Positions 35,024-44,324 of a DNA stretch of 64,000 nt are shown here, in pieces. Every line of letters begins with the position of its first letter. The first letter of the stretch is position 1. Source of the stretch: JAUWKC01 sp035529895 (lineage in GTDB: Bacteria > Planctomycetota > Phycisphaerae > Sedimentisphaerales > Anaerobacaceae); NCBI GenBank assembly GCA_035529895.1, contig DATKVV010000005.1, positions 1 through 64,000 of the forward strand. The letters run 5' to 3'. The notes beneath the pieces were generated by a model. It had not been told where the DNA came from. It saw only the letters and a program-made list of their open reading frames with translations, and ran no database searches. Both the position numbers and the translations under genes were made by a program.

Positions 35024-35911
35024 CTAAGAGGGCTTTTTCCCCAGCTGACGGATAACATCGATAAGGGCCTGGGTTCCGTCCCGGCCGCGGCCCTGGGCCT
35101 GGAGCACCGCCAGCAACTGCTTTGCTAAAGCCACTCCAGGCAGGGGCTGCTTCACCTCGTCGGCATACTCAAGGACCAGCCGCAAATCCTTCATCTGCAA
35201 ATCGACCATGAAGGCCGGCTTGAAATCGCCGGCGATAATTTTCGGGCCGAGGGCTCTGAGCGAATGGCTCGATGCGGCGCCCGCAGAGGTAACATCCAAC
35301 GTGGTCTGCAGGTCGAGTCCTGCCCTTTCAGCAAAGACAAAACCTTCCGAGATGCTCATTATCGTATGAATGACCATGACCTGGTTGGCCAGTTTGGTCA
35401 TCTGGCCTGCCGCGAGGGGGCCGCAATGCGTAACCGCTTTGCCCATTACTTCCATAATAGGCCGGACTTTCTCAACCGCCTCCTTCGGCCCGCCCATCAT
35501 AATAGAGAGTTTGCCCTCGATTGCACCTATTTCGCCGCCGCTTATTGGAGCATCTATTAAGGTTACACCCTTGGCGGCAAGTTCGGCGCCCATTAACTTT
35601 GTGGCCGCGGGTGATATTGTGCTCATGTCGACACAAATAAGACCGGGCTTGGCGGCTTCAATTACGCCATGTTTGCCCATAAGAATTTGCCTGACGTCGG
35701 GCGTGTCGGGAACACAGGTTATTACGACATCGCTGCTTTGGGCGGTCTCGGCGGGCGTGTCGGCCCAGCCGGCGCCTTCCGAAAGAAGCGGCTGCGCCCG
35801 GGGCCTTGTGCGATTGTGGATAGTTAACGGGTATCCTGCCTTCAGCAGGTTATGGGCCATGGGCCTGCCCATAATACCCGTGCCGATAAAGCCGATTCTT
35901 GTGAGGGGCAT
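35024..35911 (-). CDS. 3-hydroxyisobutyrate dehydrogenase-family reductase (GarR-like)
   Basis: 295 residues of the beta-hydroxyacid dehydrogenase family. Rossmann motif GFIGTGIMGRPMAHNLLKAGY, substrate loop DAPISGGEIGAIEGKLSIMMGG, and catalytic Lys in GQMTKLANQVMV. It may reduce tartronate semialdehyde or oxidise a hydroxyacid with NAD(P); specificity is not readable. It starts 3 nt after the preceding membrane-protein gene. Confidence 0.88.
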   Translation of the reverse strand: MPLTRIGFIGTGIMGRPMAHNLLKAGYPLTIHNRTRPRAQPLLSEGAGWADTPAETAQSSDVVITCVPDTPDVRQILMGKHGVIEAAKPGLICVDMSTISPAATKLMGAELAAKGVTLIDAPISGGEIGAIEGKLSIMMGGPKEAVEKVRPIMEVMGKAVTHCGPLAAGQMTKLANQVMVIHTIMSISEGFVFAERAGLDLQTTLDVTSAGAASSHSLRALGPKIIAGDFKPAFMVDLQMKDLRLVLEYADEVKQPLPGVALAKQLLAVLQAQGRGRDGTQALIDVIRQLGKKPS

Positions 35912-35914
35912 TTC

Positions 35915-36697
35915 CTATATTATCTCCAACCGCCGGAGTATGGCCTTTGCCCACTTGACGCTGCGTACCTGGGACAAGATTAGCAGCAGCATTACGAGCA
36001 GCCAGTAACCTGTGAAACGCAAGTAGTACAGAACGGCCGGGAATATTGCGCTTTCCTCTGCAGGATACCAGTTTAGCCAGATTACCAATTCACGCGGCGT
36101 ATACATTGCCCCTTTAATTGCGGCGCCGAAGAACAACTGCCAGGGCAACAACAACACCAGAAAAAGCAGTGAGAGGAAAAATGCGCGACTGATGTGGTTT
36201 ATTCCGCCGAGCCTGCCGAGCAGCGAGACTTTCAGGCAAAAGAGCATGGTCAGGCAATAAAGTATAGCCGCCGGTATCAGCACAAAATCGAGCAGGCGTA
36301 TAAGCCATCTGACATGCTTGAATTTTATGGCAGGGAGCAAGTCGGGCTTTTTCTCGGCTTCTTCGGCAGGGAGGTTCGAATCGGCCGCCACCTGCTCCGC
36401 GGCTTTCTGGATTCTGTTTACATCATCCGGCAGTTCGACCCTAATCGTACCAATACTTTCGACCGGCTTTGCGGTTTTGTCTGCAAGCGCAGGCACGTCG
36501 GCTTTGGCAGGGGTCGCCGTTTCAGTTTCAGCGCCAACCAATCCGAGATCCACCACCCAAAACAAGACCTGCAGCAGCAGAAGGCACAAAATAACGATAA
36601 TAAACAGAGAATTCTTCCATCCTCTAAAGACCCCAACCGCTTCGAGACAATCGGTAGTGTCCAGCAAATTGTCTGGTTTACCCTGGTTCTGGTTCAT
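35915..36697 (-). CDS. Multi-pass membrane protein of unknown function
   Basis: 260 residues from the ATG with GGGAGG upstream; a longer start 24 nt earlier is possible. About five hydrophobic segments: one near the N-terminus (NSLFIIVILCLLLLQVLFWV), then a soluble Ala/Thr/Lys-rich region, then VLIPAAILYCLTMLFCL, AFFLSLLFLVLLLPWQLFF and GYWLLVMLLLILSQV. No family recognised. It lies between hemL and the dehydrogenase on the same strand. Confidence 0.65.
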   Translation of the reverse strand: MNQNQGKPDNLLDTTDCLEAVGVFRGWKNSLFIIVILCLLLLQVLFWVVDLGLVGAETETATPAKADVPALADKTAKPVESIGTIRVELPDDVNRIQKAAEQVAADSNLPAEEAEKKPDLLPAIKFKHVRWLIRLLDFVLIPAAILYCLTMLFCLKVSLLGRLGGINHISRAFFLSLLFLVLLLPWQLFFGAAIKGAMYTPRELVIWLNWYPAEESAIFPAVLYYLRFTGYWLLVMLLLILSQVRSVKWAKAILRRLEII

Positions 36698-36755
36698 TTT
36701 CAACCTCCCTTTGCTATCCAATATTTGGTTAGTAAATATTGTTGACTATTAATCG

Positions 36756-38066
36756 TCACTTGTCAGTTATCGCCTTAAAGCTATTACCGCCCGCTTCGAC
36801 CGTCCGTTCAATGTCCTCTTGCGAGTGAGCCAGAGAAACAAACATTGCTTCATAGGCGCTGGGGGCAAGGTAAATGCCCCGCTTCAACATCTCTAAGAAG
36901 AATTTCTTGAATTGCTTTATATCAGTCGATTGGACATCTGTAAAGTTTCTCACAGGCTTGTCGGTGAAAAAACAACTCATAATTGAGCCAACTCGATTGA
37001 TTGTAACAGGAACGTTTGCGTCTTTCGCGGCTCGGGCAAGGCCTGCCTCCAAACAGGCTGCCGAAGACTCGAGCCTTCGATAGCAATCATTTTCCTGCAG
37101 TATATCCAGGGTGACGTTGGCGGCGGCGGTGGCTATGGGATTGCCGCTCAATGTGCCGGCCTGATAGACCGGGCCGGTCGGGGCAAGTATGTCCATAATA
37201 TCGGCCCGGCCGCCAAAGGCAGCCGCGGGCAGTCCCCCTCCCATGATTTTGCCCAGACAGGTGATGTCGGCTCTTACACCGAAAAGCTCCTGCGCTCCGC
37301 CGTAAGCCACACGAAAGCCGGTTATAACCTCGTCAAATATCAACAGCGAATCATTCCGGTCGCATAAATTGCGAAGTGCCTGCAGATAACCATTGACCGG
37401 CGGCACCACGCCCATATTTGCGGCAACAGGTTCGACCAGCACCGCGGCGATTTTCCCCGTGTGCTTCCTGAAGGCGACCTTTGCCGCGTCGATGTCATTA
37501 TACGGTATCACAATGGTCAATCGGGCGATATCGGTGGGGACACCGGCGCTTGAAGGAGCGGCATTTTCGGCAAGTCCCGATCCGGCGGCAACGAGCAATG
37601 AGTCACTGTGTCCGTGATAACAGCCGGCCATTTTGATTATCAAGTCCCTTTTGGTATATGCACGAGCGAGACGAATGGCACTCATTGCCGCTTCGGTGCC
37701 GCTGCTTACGAGCCGGACCTTGTCGATGGAATCGAAGGCGGCGGATATCCTTTGGGCGAGGGCGGTTTCGGCCAATGTAGGTGCGCCGAAGGATGTTCCC
37801 TTCTCGGAAGCGGCTTTGACGGCTTCCAGGACTTTGGGGTGGGCGTGTCCAAGTATCATGGGCCCCCAGGAGCCGACGTAGTCTATATATTCGTTGCCGT
37901 CAATATCATAGATTTTTGAGCCTTTCGCCGAAGCAACAAAGAGCGGACGGATGTCGACGCCGCCAAAGGCCCTTACCGGCGAGTTGACGCCGCCGGGCAA
38001 GTAGGTGCAGGCCTCGGCAAAAGCTCGAACCGACCCCGGGTAATCATTATGTTTTTCACCTGCCAT
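36756..38066 (-). CDS. hemL: Glutamate-1-semialdehyde 2,1-aminomutase
   Basis: 436 residues of class-III PLP aminotransferase type. Recognisable segments: CTYLPGGVNSPVRAFGGV, YIDYVGSWGPMILGHAHP, VSSGTEAAMSAIRLAR, LLIFDEVITGFRVAYGGAQ, and the PLP lysine in CLGKIMGGGLPAAAFGG. It makes 5-aminolevulinate by the C5 tetrapyrrole route. GAGGGCAG precedes the ATG. It is the first gene of a three-gene minus-strand set. Confidence 0.95.
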   Translation of the reverse strand: MAGEKHNDYPGSVRAFAEACTYLPGGVNSPVRAFGGVDIRPLFVASAKGSKIYDIDGNEYIDYVGSWGPMILGHAHPKVLEAVKAASEKGTSFGAPTLAETALAQRISAAFDSIDKVRLVSSGTEAAMSAIRLARAYTKRDLIIKMAGCYHGHSDSLLVAAGSGLAENAAPSSAGVPTDIARLTIVIPYNDIDAAKVAFRKHTGKIAAVLVEPVAANMGVVPPVNGYLQALRNLCDRNDSLLIFDEVITGFRVAYGGAQELFGVRADITCLGKIMGGGLPAAAFGGRADIMDILAPTGPVYQAGTLSGNPIATAAANVTLDILQENDCYRRLESSAACLEAGLARAAKDANVPVTINRVGSIMSCFFTDKPVRNFTDVQSTDIKQFKKFFLEMLKRGIYLAPSAYEAMFVSLAHSQEDIERTVEAGGNSFKAITDK

Positions 38067-39144
38067 CTGCCCTCATATCTTATGACAGGGCGCCGCCCAG
38101 TTCAATTTCCAAATTTCCGAATTTTCACAAGCCGCCGGATGCTTTTACCCCTGCCATCCCTTATCCGGGCGCCCCATCCCGCCGAGTCCTGCGTCCTGCC
38201 AGATTTTACTTTACTTCCAACCCAAAATCGAGTATAATTCCCGCCTGTTGCCCGCCGGAGGCGGGTAGGCGGAGACCCGCACGTTTTCGTATCAGCAGAT
38301 ACACCCAAAAACCACTATTTGGCAAGCAAGGCAAAGTTTTGAACATTTGAATTTGTGTAATTTGGATTTGTTTAGGATTTAGGGCTTAGGATTTCGAATT
38401 TGGCCGCGCCACCTAACCAATTACCACTTATACTCTTATACGCTTATACTCTTCTTCCCTCTCCCCTCTGTCCTCTTCCGCTCTACACTTGTCGAGAAGC
38501 CTCTACAAACTGGCCCTTTTTATGCAAAACAAACCCAATTTCCGAAAGGCCGATATGACCCTAACACCTTATTCGACAAAGGATTACGGAAATGAACCAC
38601 GACTTAAGACTCCGGGAAAACAAACCCAAACGAACCCAATTTATCGCGGCGAAGCCTGCCTGCCGCGGCCAAGTCCCATACGAAGCCGGATCAAACCCAA
38701 CCTGTCGCGGCGAAGCCTGCCTGCCGCGGCCAAGTCCCATACGAAGCCGGATCAAACCCAACCTGTCGCGGCGAAGCCTCCTTGCCGCGGCGAAGTGCTC
38801 CACGAAGCCGGGATGGCGAAGCCGGATCAAACGCAAAAATGTCCTCCTGCGCCCAGCGGGGGCAGGAGGCGAAGCGAAAAGTTAATCCGCCTGCGGCGGA
38901 TAAAAATGCAAAGTGCAAAACTGCCGAATCCGCCCCTTCGGCTGCGCTCAGGACGGGCGGAGGGGGCATTGGAATTTAATTATTGATTGTTGGGCGCCAA
39001 GTGGCTGCATGAAAAATCTACCTACAAACGGCAGACGCGCCCCCATACCGGCCTGCCCGGACTATTTTCCTTGCAAAGTGCGGCTGGCTCCATATACTTT
39101 AGGGTTTTGGGACCCGACGTAAACAGTAAAATCGGAGCGCGAAT
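38067..39144. other. Kilobase-scale gene-free repeat region
   Basis: 1078 bases. 38270-38400 is AT-rich with short direct repeats (GGATTTGTTTAGGATTTAGG). 38520-38640 reads in one frame as a Lys-Pro-Asn/Gln-rich stretch (MQNKPNFRKADM; KQTQTNPIYRG). 38644-38840 is the 61-bp tandem repeat. 38850-38970 is GC-rich with inverted pieces (CGCCTGCGGCGG; CTTCGGCTGCG). Open frames here do not look like proteins. No terminator was identified. Confidence 0.6.
38644..38840. repeat. 61-bp tandem repeat, two exact units and a degenerate third
   Basis: Units start at 38644, 38705 and 38766 with period 61. The first two agree base for base (opening TCGCGGCGAAGCCTGCCTGC). The third keeps the first 20 bases with two changes, then diverges and gains an insertion around GAAGCCGGGATGGC. 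Period, lack of distinct spacers and absence of cas genes exclude CRISPR. Confidence 0.85.
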
Positions 39145-41415
39145 ATGAACCTGGTTAAATGGTTTCGCAAGAATAACAAAAAACTGATGGCCGTTGTTGT
39201 TATTCTTTTGATGATTGCCTTTATTATGCCTGCGTCTTTGAAGCAGCTTGGCTGGGGCAGGGGGGGCGCAACTAAGGTAGTGGCTTACTTTGGAGATAAA
39301 AGGAAGATAACGAACTACGACCTGACTCTGGCACAGCAGGACCTGGAAATTCTCAAGGTGCTCCAGGCGGACACTATATTAAGAAGCATTTTGGAACCGG
39401 TATTTCGTGTGCCCGACCTGCGAGCGGTTCTGCTGGGCGAACTATTATTCTCCGACCGGAGAAGCTCCCCTGCATTAATCGGTTATATCAAACAGATTAT
39501 AGGAACGAACAAGTACAGGATTGGAGCCAAACAGATTAACGATATTTACAGGGCCCCCCTGCCGCGGAATGTATACTGGCTGCTGCTGAAAAACGAGGCC
39601 TCACAGGCGGGAACCAAGATTTCAAACGAGATCTCCGGCAGATACCTTGCCGGCATATATGCCAATAACCCACAAATCACAGGCGGCGCAGCATACTCGC
39701 AGATAATCGGCTCGATAGTAAATCGGCACGGTATTTCCGAGGACAAAATACTGACCACATTCGGCGAATTGCTGGGCGTGCTGCAGTACGCCAGGATGGT
39801 CTGCTCAAGTGAAGACGTTACGGCGCATCAGATAATGCATGACATAAGCTGGCAAGGCGAGACAATCGATGTTGAATTCGTGAGATTTGATTCATCCCTG
39901 TTCGCTCCAACGCAGCCTGAGCCGACGGAAGAGGAAATCTCGGAACAGTTTGACAAATACAAGGAGTTCTTTGCCGGGGTCGTGACCGAAAACAACCCTT
40001 ACGGGTTCGGGTACAAATTCGCCGACAGGGTCCAGCTTGAATACCTTGCTGTCAAGCTCGATGACGTTTCCAAGTTAGTGGTGGAGCCAACCCAGGAAGA
40101 TGCGGAGGAGTACTATCAAAAATACAGGGACAGATTCACTGAACAAGTTCGGTCGGACCCGAATGACCCGAACTCGCCGTTAACCGAACGGACAAGAAGC
40201 TACGCTGAGGTCGCCGGTAATATTTTAGATGTTATCAAGCGGGACAAAATCAACTCCAAGGCGGAAATGATTTTGCAGGATGCAAAGACACTTACCGAGG
40301 CGTCCCTCGAAGATAAGGATATAGAGTCCGCCCAGCTCAGCGCCGAGCAATTCAGGCAGATGGTCGGCGACTATAAAATCACCGCCGAGGAATTAAGCAA
40401 AAAGCACGGCGTCAAGATATATACGGGCCAAACAGGGCTTCTCAGCGCCGCCGATATGCGAGCGGACCAATACCTCGGAAGACTATATGTAAGGGGCTAC
40501 AGTCATACCATGGTAAGGCTGCCGCTGATTGTTTTTGCGATCAACGAGCTGGGCGCCAGTGAGCTTGGGCCCTTCGATGTGCCAAAGCCAAGAATGTATG
40601 AAAACATCGGCCCCGTGAGAGATGTAATGGAGCGAATAATGCTGATTGCGAGGGTGACAGGAGCCGAAAAGGCGTCAGAGCCGGAAAGTGTGGACCAAAC
40701 CTTCAACAAAAGCACGCTTGACCTTGAACAGACCGAAGGCAAAGAAAATGCGGACGTTAATTCGGTAAGAGAAAAGGTAGTGGAAGACCTCAAGAAAGTT
40801 ACAGCTATGGATACGACAAAAAACAGAGCCGAAGAATTTAAGTCGCTGGCGTCAAAAACAGGCTGGGACGAGGCTGTTGATAAATTCAACGAGCTTTACG
40901 GCAATGCAGAGGCAAACGAAGTGGACCCCAACTCAGGCAGCGCTGAAGACACAATGAAAGACCTTCAGAAACCATTCAGACTGCAAAGTCTGAGAAGCCT
41001 GCGGAGAATCTCAAGCGTTGGATTAGAAACACTGGCTATACAGGATGCGGGCAACCCCGAAGCGCAGTTCTCGCTCGAGATGGCCAAAAAAGAAGGTGAA
41101 CTCAGGGACCTGCTTTATTCGCTCGTGCCGCCGGACAGTAACACCGCTGAATCAGTTCCTTTGGTTCTCGAGTTCAAGCCGGATATGAGTTATTATTGTG
41201 TAAAAAGCGTTTCTGTTCGACGCATTTACCAAAACGAGTATGAACAAGCCAGAGTGGTGCAAGCCTATACGGAAGATGTTGTTCAATCTCAGAGCCTTGC
41301 GGCGGTGCACTTCAATCCTGAGAACATATCAAAACGCATGGCCCTTAAACTGATTAAGGAGCAAAAGCCGGTTGAAGATGCCAATGCACCGGCAGAGCCT
41401 TCTGGAGAGTCATAA
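39145..41415 (+). CDS. SurA/PpiD-like membrane-anchored periplasmic chaperone
   Basis: 756 residues. A short cytoplasmic N-terminus and one membrane helix (LMAVVVILLMIAFIMPA, about residues 14-30) are followed by a SurA-N-like region (VVAYFGDKRKITNYDLTLAQQDLEILKVL) and a long, mainly helical, charged periplasmic part. The anchor-plus-SurA-N layout matches PpiD. A clear parvulin active-site signature is not seen, so isomerase activity is doubtful and a pure chaperone role is more likely. GGAGCGCG precedes the ATG. The stop overlaps the next start (TAATG). Confidence 0.7.
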   Translation: MNLVKWFRKNNKKLMAVVVILLMIAFIMPASLKQLGWGRGGATKVVAYFGDKRKITNYDLTLAQQDLEILKVLQADTILRSILEPVFRVPDLRAVLLGELLFSDRRSSPALIGYIKQIIGTNKYRIGAKQINDIYRAPLPRNVYWLLLKNEASQAGTKISNEISGRYLAGIYANNPQITGGAAYSQIIGSIVNRHGISEDKILTTFGELLGVLQYARMVCSSEDVTAHQIMHDISWQGETIDVEFVRFDSSLFAPTQPEPTEEEISEQFDKYKEFFAGVVTENNPYGFGYKFADRVQLEYLAVKLDDVSKLVVEPTQEDAEEYYQKYRDRFTEQVRSDPNDPNSPLTERTRSYAEVAGNILDVIKRDKINSKAEMILQDAKTLTEASLEDKDIESAQLSAEQFRQMVGDYKITAEELSKKHGVKIYTGQTGLLSAADMRADQYLGRLYVRGYSHTMVRLPLIVFAINELGASELGPFDVPKPRMYENIGPVRDVMERIMLIARVTGAEKASEPESVDQTFNKSTLDLEQTEGKENADVNSVREKVVEDLKKVTAMDTTKNRAEEFKSLASKTGWDEAVDKFNELYGNAEANEVDPNSGSAEDTMKDLQKPFRLQSLRSLRRISSVGLETLAIQDAGNPEAQFSLEMAKKEGELRDLLYSLVPPDSNTAESVPLVLEFKPDMSYYCVKSVSVRRIYQNEYEQARVVQAYTEDVVQSQSLAAVHFNPENISKRMALKLIKEQKPVEDANAPAEPSGES

Positions 41416-41816
41416 TGGCACGAATTTCGAAAACAAGCCGGCTGCCGTTCATACTGATTGTCGGATTACTGGCCTGGCTGGTGCCCGGCGCGGGACATTT
41501 TGTGCTTAAGGAAAAAACACGGTCGATAATCATATTCGTGACCATTGCTGTCACTTTCTGCGTGGGCATATACATCGGCTCGATTGGCGTGATTGACCCC
41601 GTGGGAGCGACCCCGTGGTACGTCGCACAAATAATGAATTCGCCGATGGTGGCGGCATTGGGGTATTTGACCGCGAACGGCTCTTATCCCGTCTATGGCT
41701 GGCCAAACGAAATCGGCCAGATATACACCAGCACAGCAGGTTTGCTTAATCTGCTGTGTATAGTCAACGCCGCTTATTTAGCCTATATGCGCGGCACAGA
41801 AACAACGGGGGGTTGA
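41415..41816 (+). CDS. Small membrane protein of unknown function
   Basis: 133 residues. Hydrophobic segments: PFILIVGLLAWLVPGAGHFVL, SIIIFVTIAVTFCVGIYIGSI, and a C-terminal LLNLLCIVNAAYLAYM. The opening WLVPGAGHFVLKEKTR resembles small planctomycete membrane families such as DUF6677; that name is a recollection, not a checked match. Translationally coupled to the preceding SurA-like gene. Confidence 0.65.
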   Translation: MARISKTSRLPFILIVGLLAWLVPGAGHFVLKEKTRSIIIFVTIAVTFCVGIYIGSIGVIDPVGATPWYVAQIMNSPMVAALGYLTANGSYPVYGWPNEIGQIYTSTAGLLNLLCIVNAAYLAYMRGTETTGG

Positions 41817-41818
41817 AA

Positions 41819-42109
41819 ATGTCTATAATAGGTTTTGCGGCTACATTTTTCGACTTACTGCAAAATGCAAATTCCGCGGTAATGGCAACCTTTGTCGGCC
41901 CGGAAGAAATCCGGACAAACCCGAATTTGATGTTGTGGGTGCTCCCGTTGGCGGCCTCCATAGCCGTGGTCTATAAAGCGACAAAACTGACGACGGTAAA
42001 GGCGTCCAATTTTGTCAAAGAGGCAGCGATCTTGTTCGGATCGATCGTTGTTTTTACAATCATAGCCGCGTTTGTCTTACATGTTCTGGCGTGGCTAATA
42101 ACAGAGTAA
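41819..42109 (+). CDS. Small two-helix membrane protein of unknown function
   Basis: 96 residues from the ATG at 41819, just after the previous stop and preceded by GGGGGG. Two membrane helices (MLWVLPLAASIAVVYKA; LFGSIVVFTIIAAFVLHVLAWL). No family recognised. Probably co-expressed with the two preceding genes. It converges with rnc. Confidence 0.65.
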   Translation: MSIIGFAATFFDLLQNANSAVMATFVGPEEIRTNPNLMLWVLPLAASIAVVYKATKLTTVKASNFVKEAAILFGSIVVFTIIAAFVLHVLAWLITE

Positions 42110-42143
42110 AACTGCGGCGGCTTCATTCAGGCCCGAGACAACT

Positions 42144-42854
42144 CTACCTGCCGTGCTCCCGGACAGTGTCTTCGAGCAACCCTAATTCGAGGAGGGCATT
42201 GTAAGCAGCTTTTTGCTCTGCTTCTTTCTTGTTTGTTCCCCAGGCACTCGGGAAATGGCGCTCGGCGATAACAACCTGCGATTCAAAACACTTGTCGTGG
42301 TCCGGTCCCTTTTCATCAAGCAGGTCATAAACGGGTATGGCATTAAGCTGCTGTTGAGCATATTGCTGCAGCAATGATTTGAAATTACCCTGTGCCTGTT
42401 CGGCATCGGCCTGGTCGATTAACGAAGCAAAAGCGCTCAAGACAAAAGTGCGGGCGGCCTCAAAGCCGCCATCGATATAGATAACGGCAATAAGAGCCTC
42501 CAGGAGGCCGGCCGCAAGAGAGCCTGACAAAGCCCGGCTGTTGGCCATGCCCTTGCCCACTTTCAAATACGGCTGCAGACCGAGCTGCTTGGCAACCCGG
42601 GCACAGGTCCTGCGGGAAACAAGCATACTCTTTACTTTAGTCAAGTTTCCTTCCAGATAGGCCGGAAAACGCTCGAAAAGGGTCTGACAAATAACCACAG
42701 CCAAGACAGAATCGCCCAGGAACTCAAGCCTTTCGTTACTCAAGAGACGGTTATCGACAGCAGATGAATGAGTGAATGCCTTGAACAACAGGTTAGGGTT
42801 ACTAAATCTATAACCGACTATCTGCTCGACTTGCCGCAGAACTTCTTCGTCCAT
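42144..42854 (-). CDS. rnc: Ribonuclease III
   Basis: 236 residues. Catalytic helix NERLEFLGDSVLAVVI (Glu41, Glu44, Asp48 region), second acidic site LLEALIAVIYIDGGFEAA, and a C-terminal double-stranded-RNA-binding domain (FKSLLQQYAQQQLNA ... KKEAEQKAAYNALLELG). It cleaves structured RNA in rRNA and mRNA processing. AGGACC lies upstream of the ATG. A long hairpin 33 nt upstream may be an autoregulatory cleavage site. Confidence 0.95.
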   Translation of the reverse strand: MDEEVLRQVEQIVGYRFSNPNLLFKAFTHSSAVDNRLLSNERLEFLGDSVLAVVICQTLFERFPAYLEGNLTKVKSMLVSRRTCARVAKQLGLQPYLKVGKGMANSRALSGSLAAGLLEALIAVIYIDGGFEAARTFVLSAFASLIDQADAEQAQGNFKSLLQQYAQQQLNAIPVYDLLDEKGPDHDKCFESQVVIAERHFPSAWGTNKKEAEQKAAYNALLELGLLEDTVREHGR

Positions 42855-42886
42855 TCAATCAGGTCCTACCTTTGTAAGAAGCTTGC

Positions 42887-42934
42887 GAGCAGGTTACGAA
42901 AACCGCCGGTGTCAACGGTTTTGGTAACCGGCTC
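42887..42934 (-). promoter_or_regulatory. Long hairpin in the rnc leader
   Basis: Minus strand GAGCcGGTTACcAAAACCG and CGGTTTTcGTAACCtGCTC form 17 pairs with two internal mismatches around a 10-nt loop. It starts 33 nt before the rnc ATG. RNase III genes in several bacteria are controlled by self-cleavage of such leader stems; here that is inference. Confidence 0.55.
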
Positions 42935-43122
42935 GTCAAAACATAATTATAGCAAATCTTCCGCTTTTGTCAAACATCAATCGCAAAAAGTTGGGATGGG
43001 AAGGAAACATGGCATACACACTGTGAGAGTAAGACGCATAGCTTGACGACGATACGGAGGTTTAAAAAGGGCGCGGCAAGAGTTCGGGCGAAGCCCATCT
43101 CATCAATATCAAACACATTAAC

Positions 43123-43554
43123 TTAACTGCTCTGTTTGTGTGATGCATAGGCCGATGCTGGAATTTTGCCTCTCAGTCGCAGCATAAATTCGATGACATC
43201 TCGGATGCTGACAATACCAACCAATTTCCCTTTTGAGGTGATTGGGACCCTTCTGAAGACGTTCTTCTTGAGAAAATCACAGACGTCCAGGAAGCTTTCC
43301 TCTTCATCAAAGTAAAGCGCAGGTTGTGTCATGAAATCATCGACCGTTTTTTCTTTGTCACCTTCCGGGGCGCCGACTAAAGTTATCACATCTTTTTCTG
43401 AAAGAATACCTATCAGGGTCATATCATCTTCGACAACAGGCAGACCGGAGATGTCGTATTTTGCCAGGAGTTCCAAGGCTTCATATATGGGGGTGTCTGT
43501 TCTTACGGTAACTACATCCTTGGTCATAATGTCTTTAAGCATGGGGATTAGCAT
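43123..43554 (-). CDS. Tandem CBS-domain protein
   Basis: 143 residues made of two CBS motifs: DIMTKDVVTVRTDTPIYEALELLAKYDISGLPVVE and DFMTQPALYFDEEESFLDVCDFLKKNVFRRVPI. A paired CBS module usually binds adenine nucleotides and regulates a partner. GGAGG lies 7 nt before the ATG. No partner domain is fused. It sits between rnc and fliS, and a role in flagellar control is possible but unsupported. Confidence 0.9.
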   Translation of the reverse strand: MLIPMLKDIMTKDVVTVRTDTPIYEALELLAKYDISGLPVVEDDMTLIGILSEKDVITLVGAPEGDKEKTVDDFMTQPALYFDEEESFLDVCDFLKKNVFRRVPITSKGKLVGIVSIRDVIEFMLRLRGKIPASAYASHKQSS

Positions 43555-43785
43555 TGGGTCCTCCTTTCCTTTAAATTCACTGTCTTAATACCAAACCTTT
43601 CTGCCAGGTGGACGGGGTCGCCAATCGACAGTCAACTCCGCGAGGACAAACAATTTTTGTGGTCTTACGAGCCCATCGACAATATCGGGTTTAAACAATC
43701 AAAAGACCCTATTGGTCCGCCAGGTATGGAATACTACGACCGAGGAAACGCTCTTAGCAATTCTGACAATAGATTGACAGCCGGT

Positions 43786-44145
43786 TTAACCGGCGATAGT
43801 TTTCCAGCTCTGGTTAAGCTCCTCCATCATCGTGATTACCTCCCGAATCATCTGAGGGTCGCGCTTCGTATTGGCCTCGGACAGGTGCTTACTCATAAAG
43901 CAGTAAAGTTTGCGAAGGTTAATAGCGATATCGCCGCCGGCATCAACATCCAGCACCGCATTGAGTTCGTTTATTATATCCTGGGCCCTGCCTATGTACC
44001 GACCCTTTGCCTCACAGTTGCCGGCTTCCAATTCCTTTAGTGCCAGCTTCATGAATTTAATTGCACCTTCGTAAAGCAGCACAATCAGGCGGCCCCTGCT
44101 CTGTGTACTAACCGCGGCCTCTTGGTACGTTGCGATTCCGTTCAT
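43786..44145 (-). CDS. fliS: Flagellin-specific chaperone FliS
   Basis: 119 residues from the ATG with GGGAG upstream; a GTG 9 nt earlier is possible. It matches FliS: YQEAAVSTQSRGRLIVLLYEGAIKFMKLALKELE, GRAQDIINELNAVLD and LYCFMSKHLSEAN. FliS binds the disordered C-terminus of flagellin in the cytosol and prevents premature assembly. It lies directly downstream of flagellin on the same strand, separated by a strong hairpin. Confidence 0.93.
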   Translation of the reverse strand: MNGIATYQEAAVSTQSRGRLIVLLYEGAIKFMKLALKELEAGNCEAKGRYIGRAQDIINELNAVLDVDAGGDIAINLRKLYCFMSKHLSEANTKRDPQMIREVITMMEELNQSWKTIAG

Positions 44146-44251
44146 GGTTTCCACTCCCTTATATATTTTGAAGGCTGTAAGCCCTGATTACAGACTTGTC
44201 AGCGCGTCAAAGGACAGTACCGTTTCGATCTGTCGCTTACGATTCAACTAT

Positions 44252-44290
44252 GGGGAGATGACTGTTGTTTCTTCCCACAGTCATCTCCCC
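44252..44290 (-). terminator. Perfect 14-bp hairpin between flagellin and fliS
   Basis: GGGGAGATGACTGT and ACAGTCATCTCCCC enclose an 11-nt loop. No T-run follows on the minus strand, so it may act as a transcription attenuator or as an mRNA 3'-end stabiliser rather than a full terminator, favouring flagellin over FliS. Confidence 0.6.
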
Positions 44291-44324
44291 GGATTATCGT
44301 AGTGCAACATATTGATACTGCTTA

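Noticed and set aside
38644..38840. CRISPR array
   Set aside because: Units are contiguous 61-bp repeats with no unique spacers and no cas genes.
38489..38986. 165-residue open frame in the repeat region as a protein
   Set aside because: It is made of tandem repeats and low-complexity Lys/Pro/Arg, shares no domain, and continues through decayed repeat copies.
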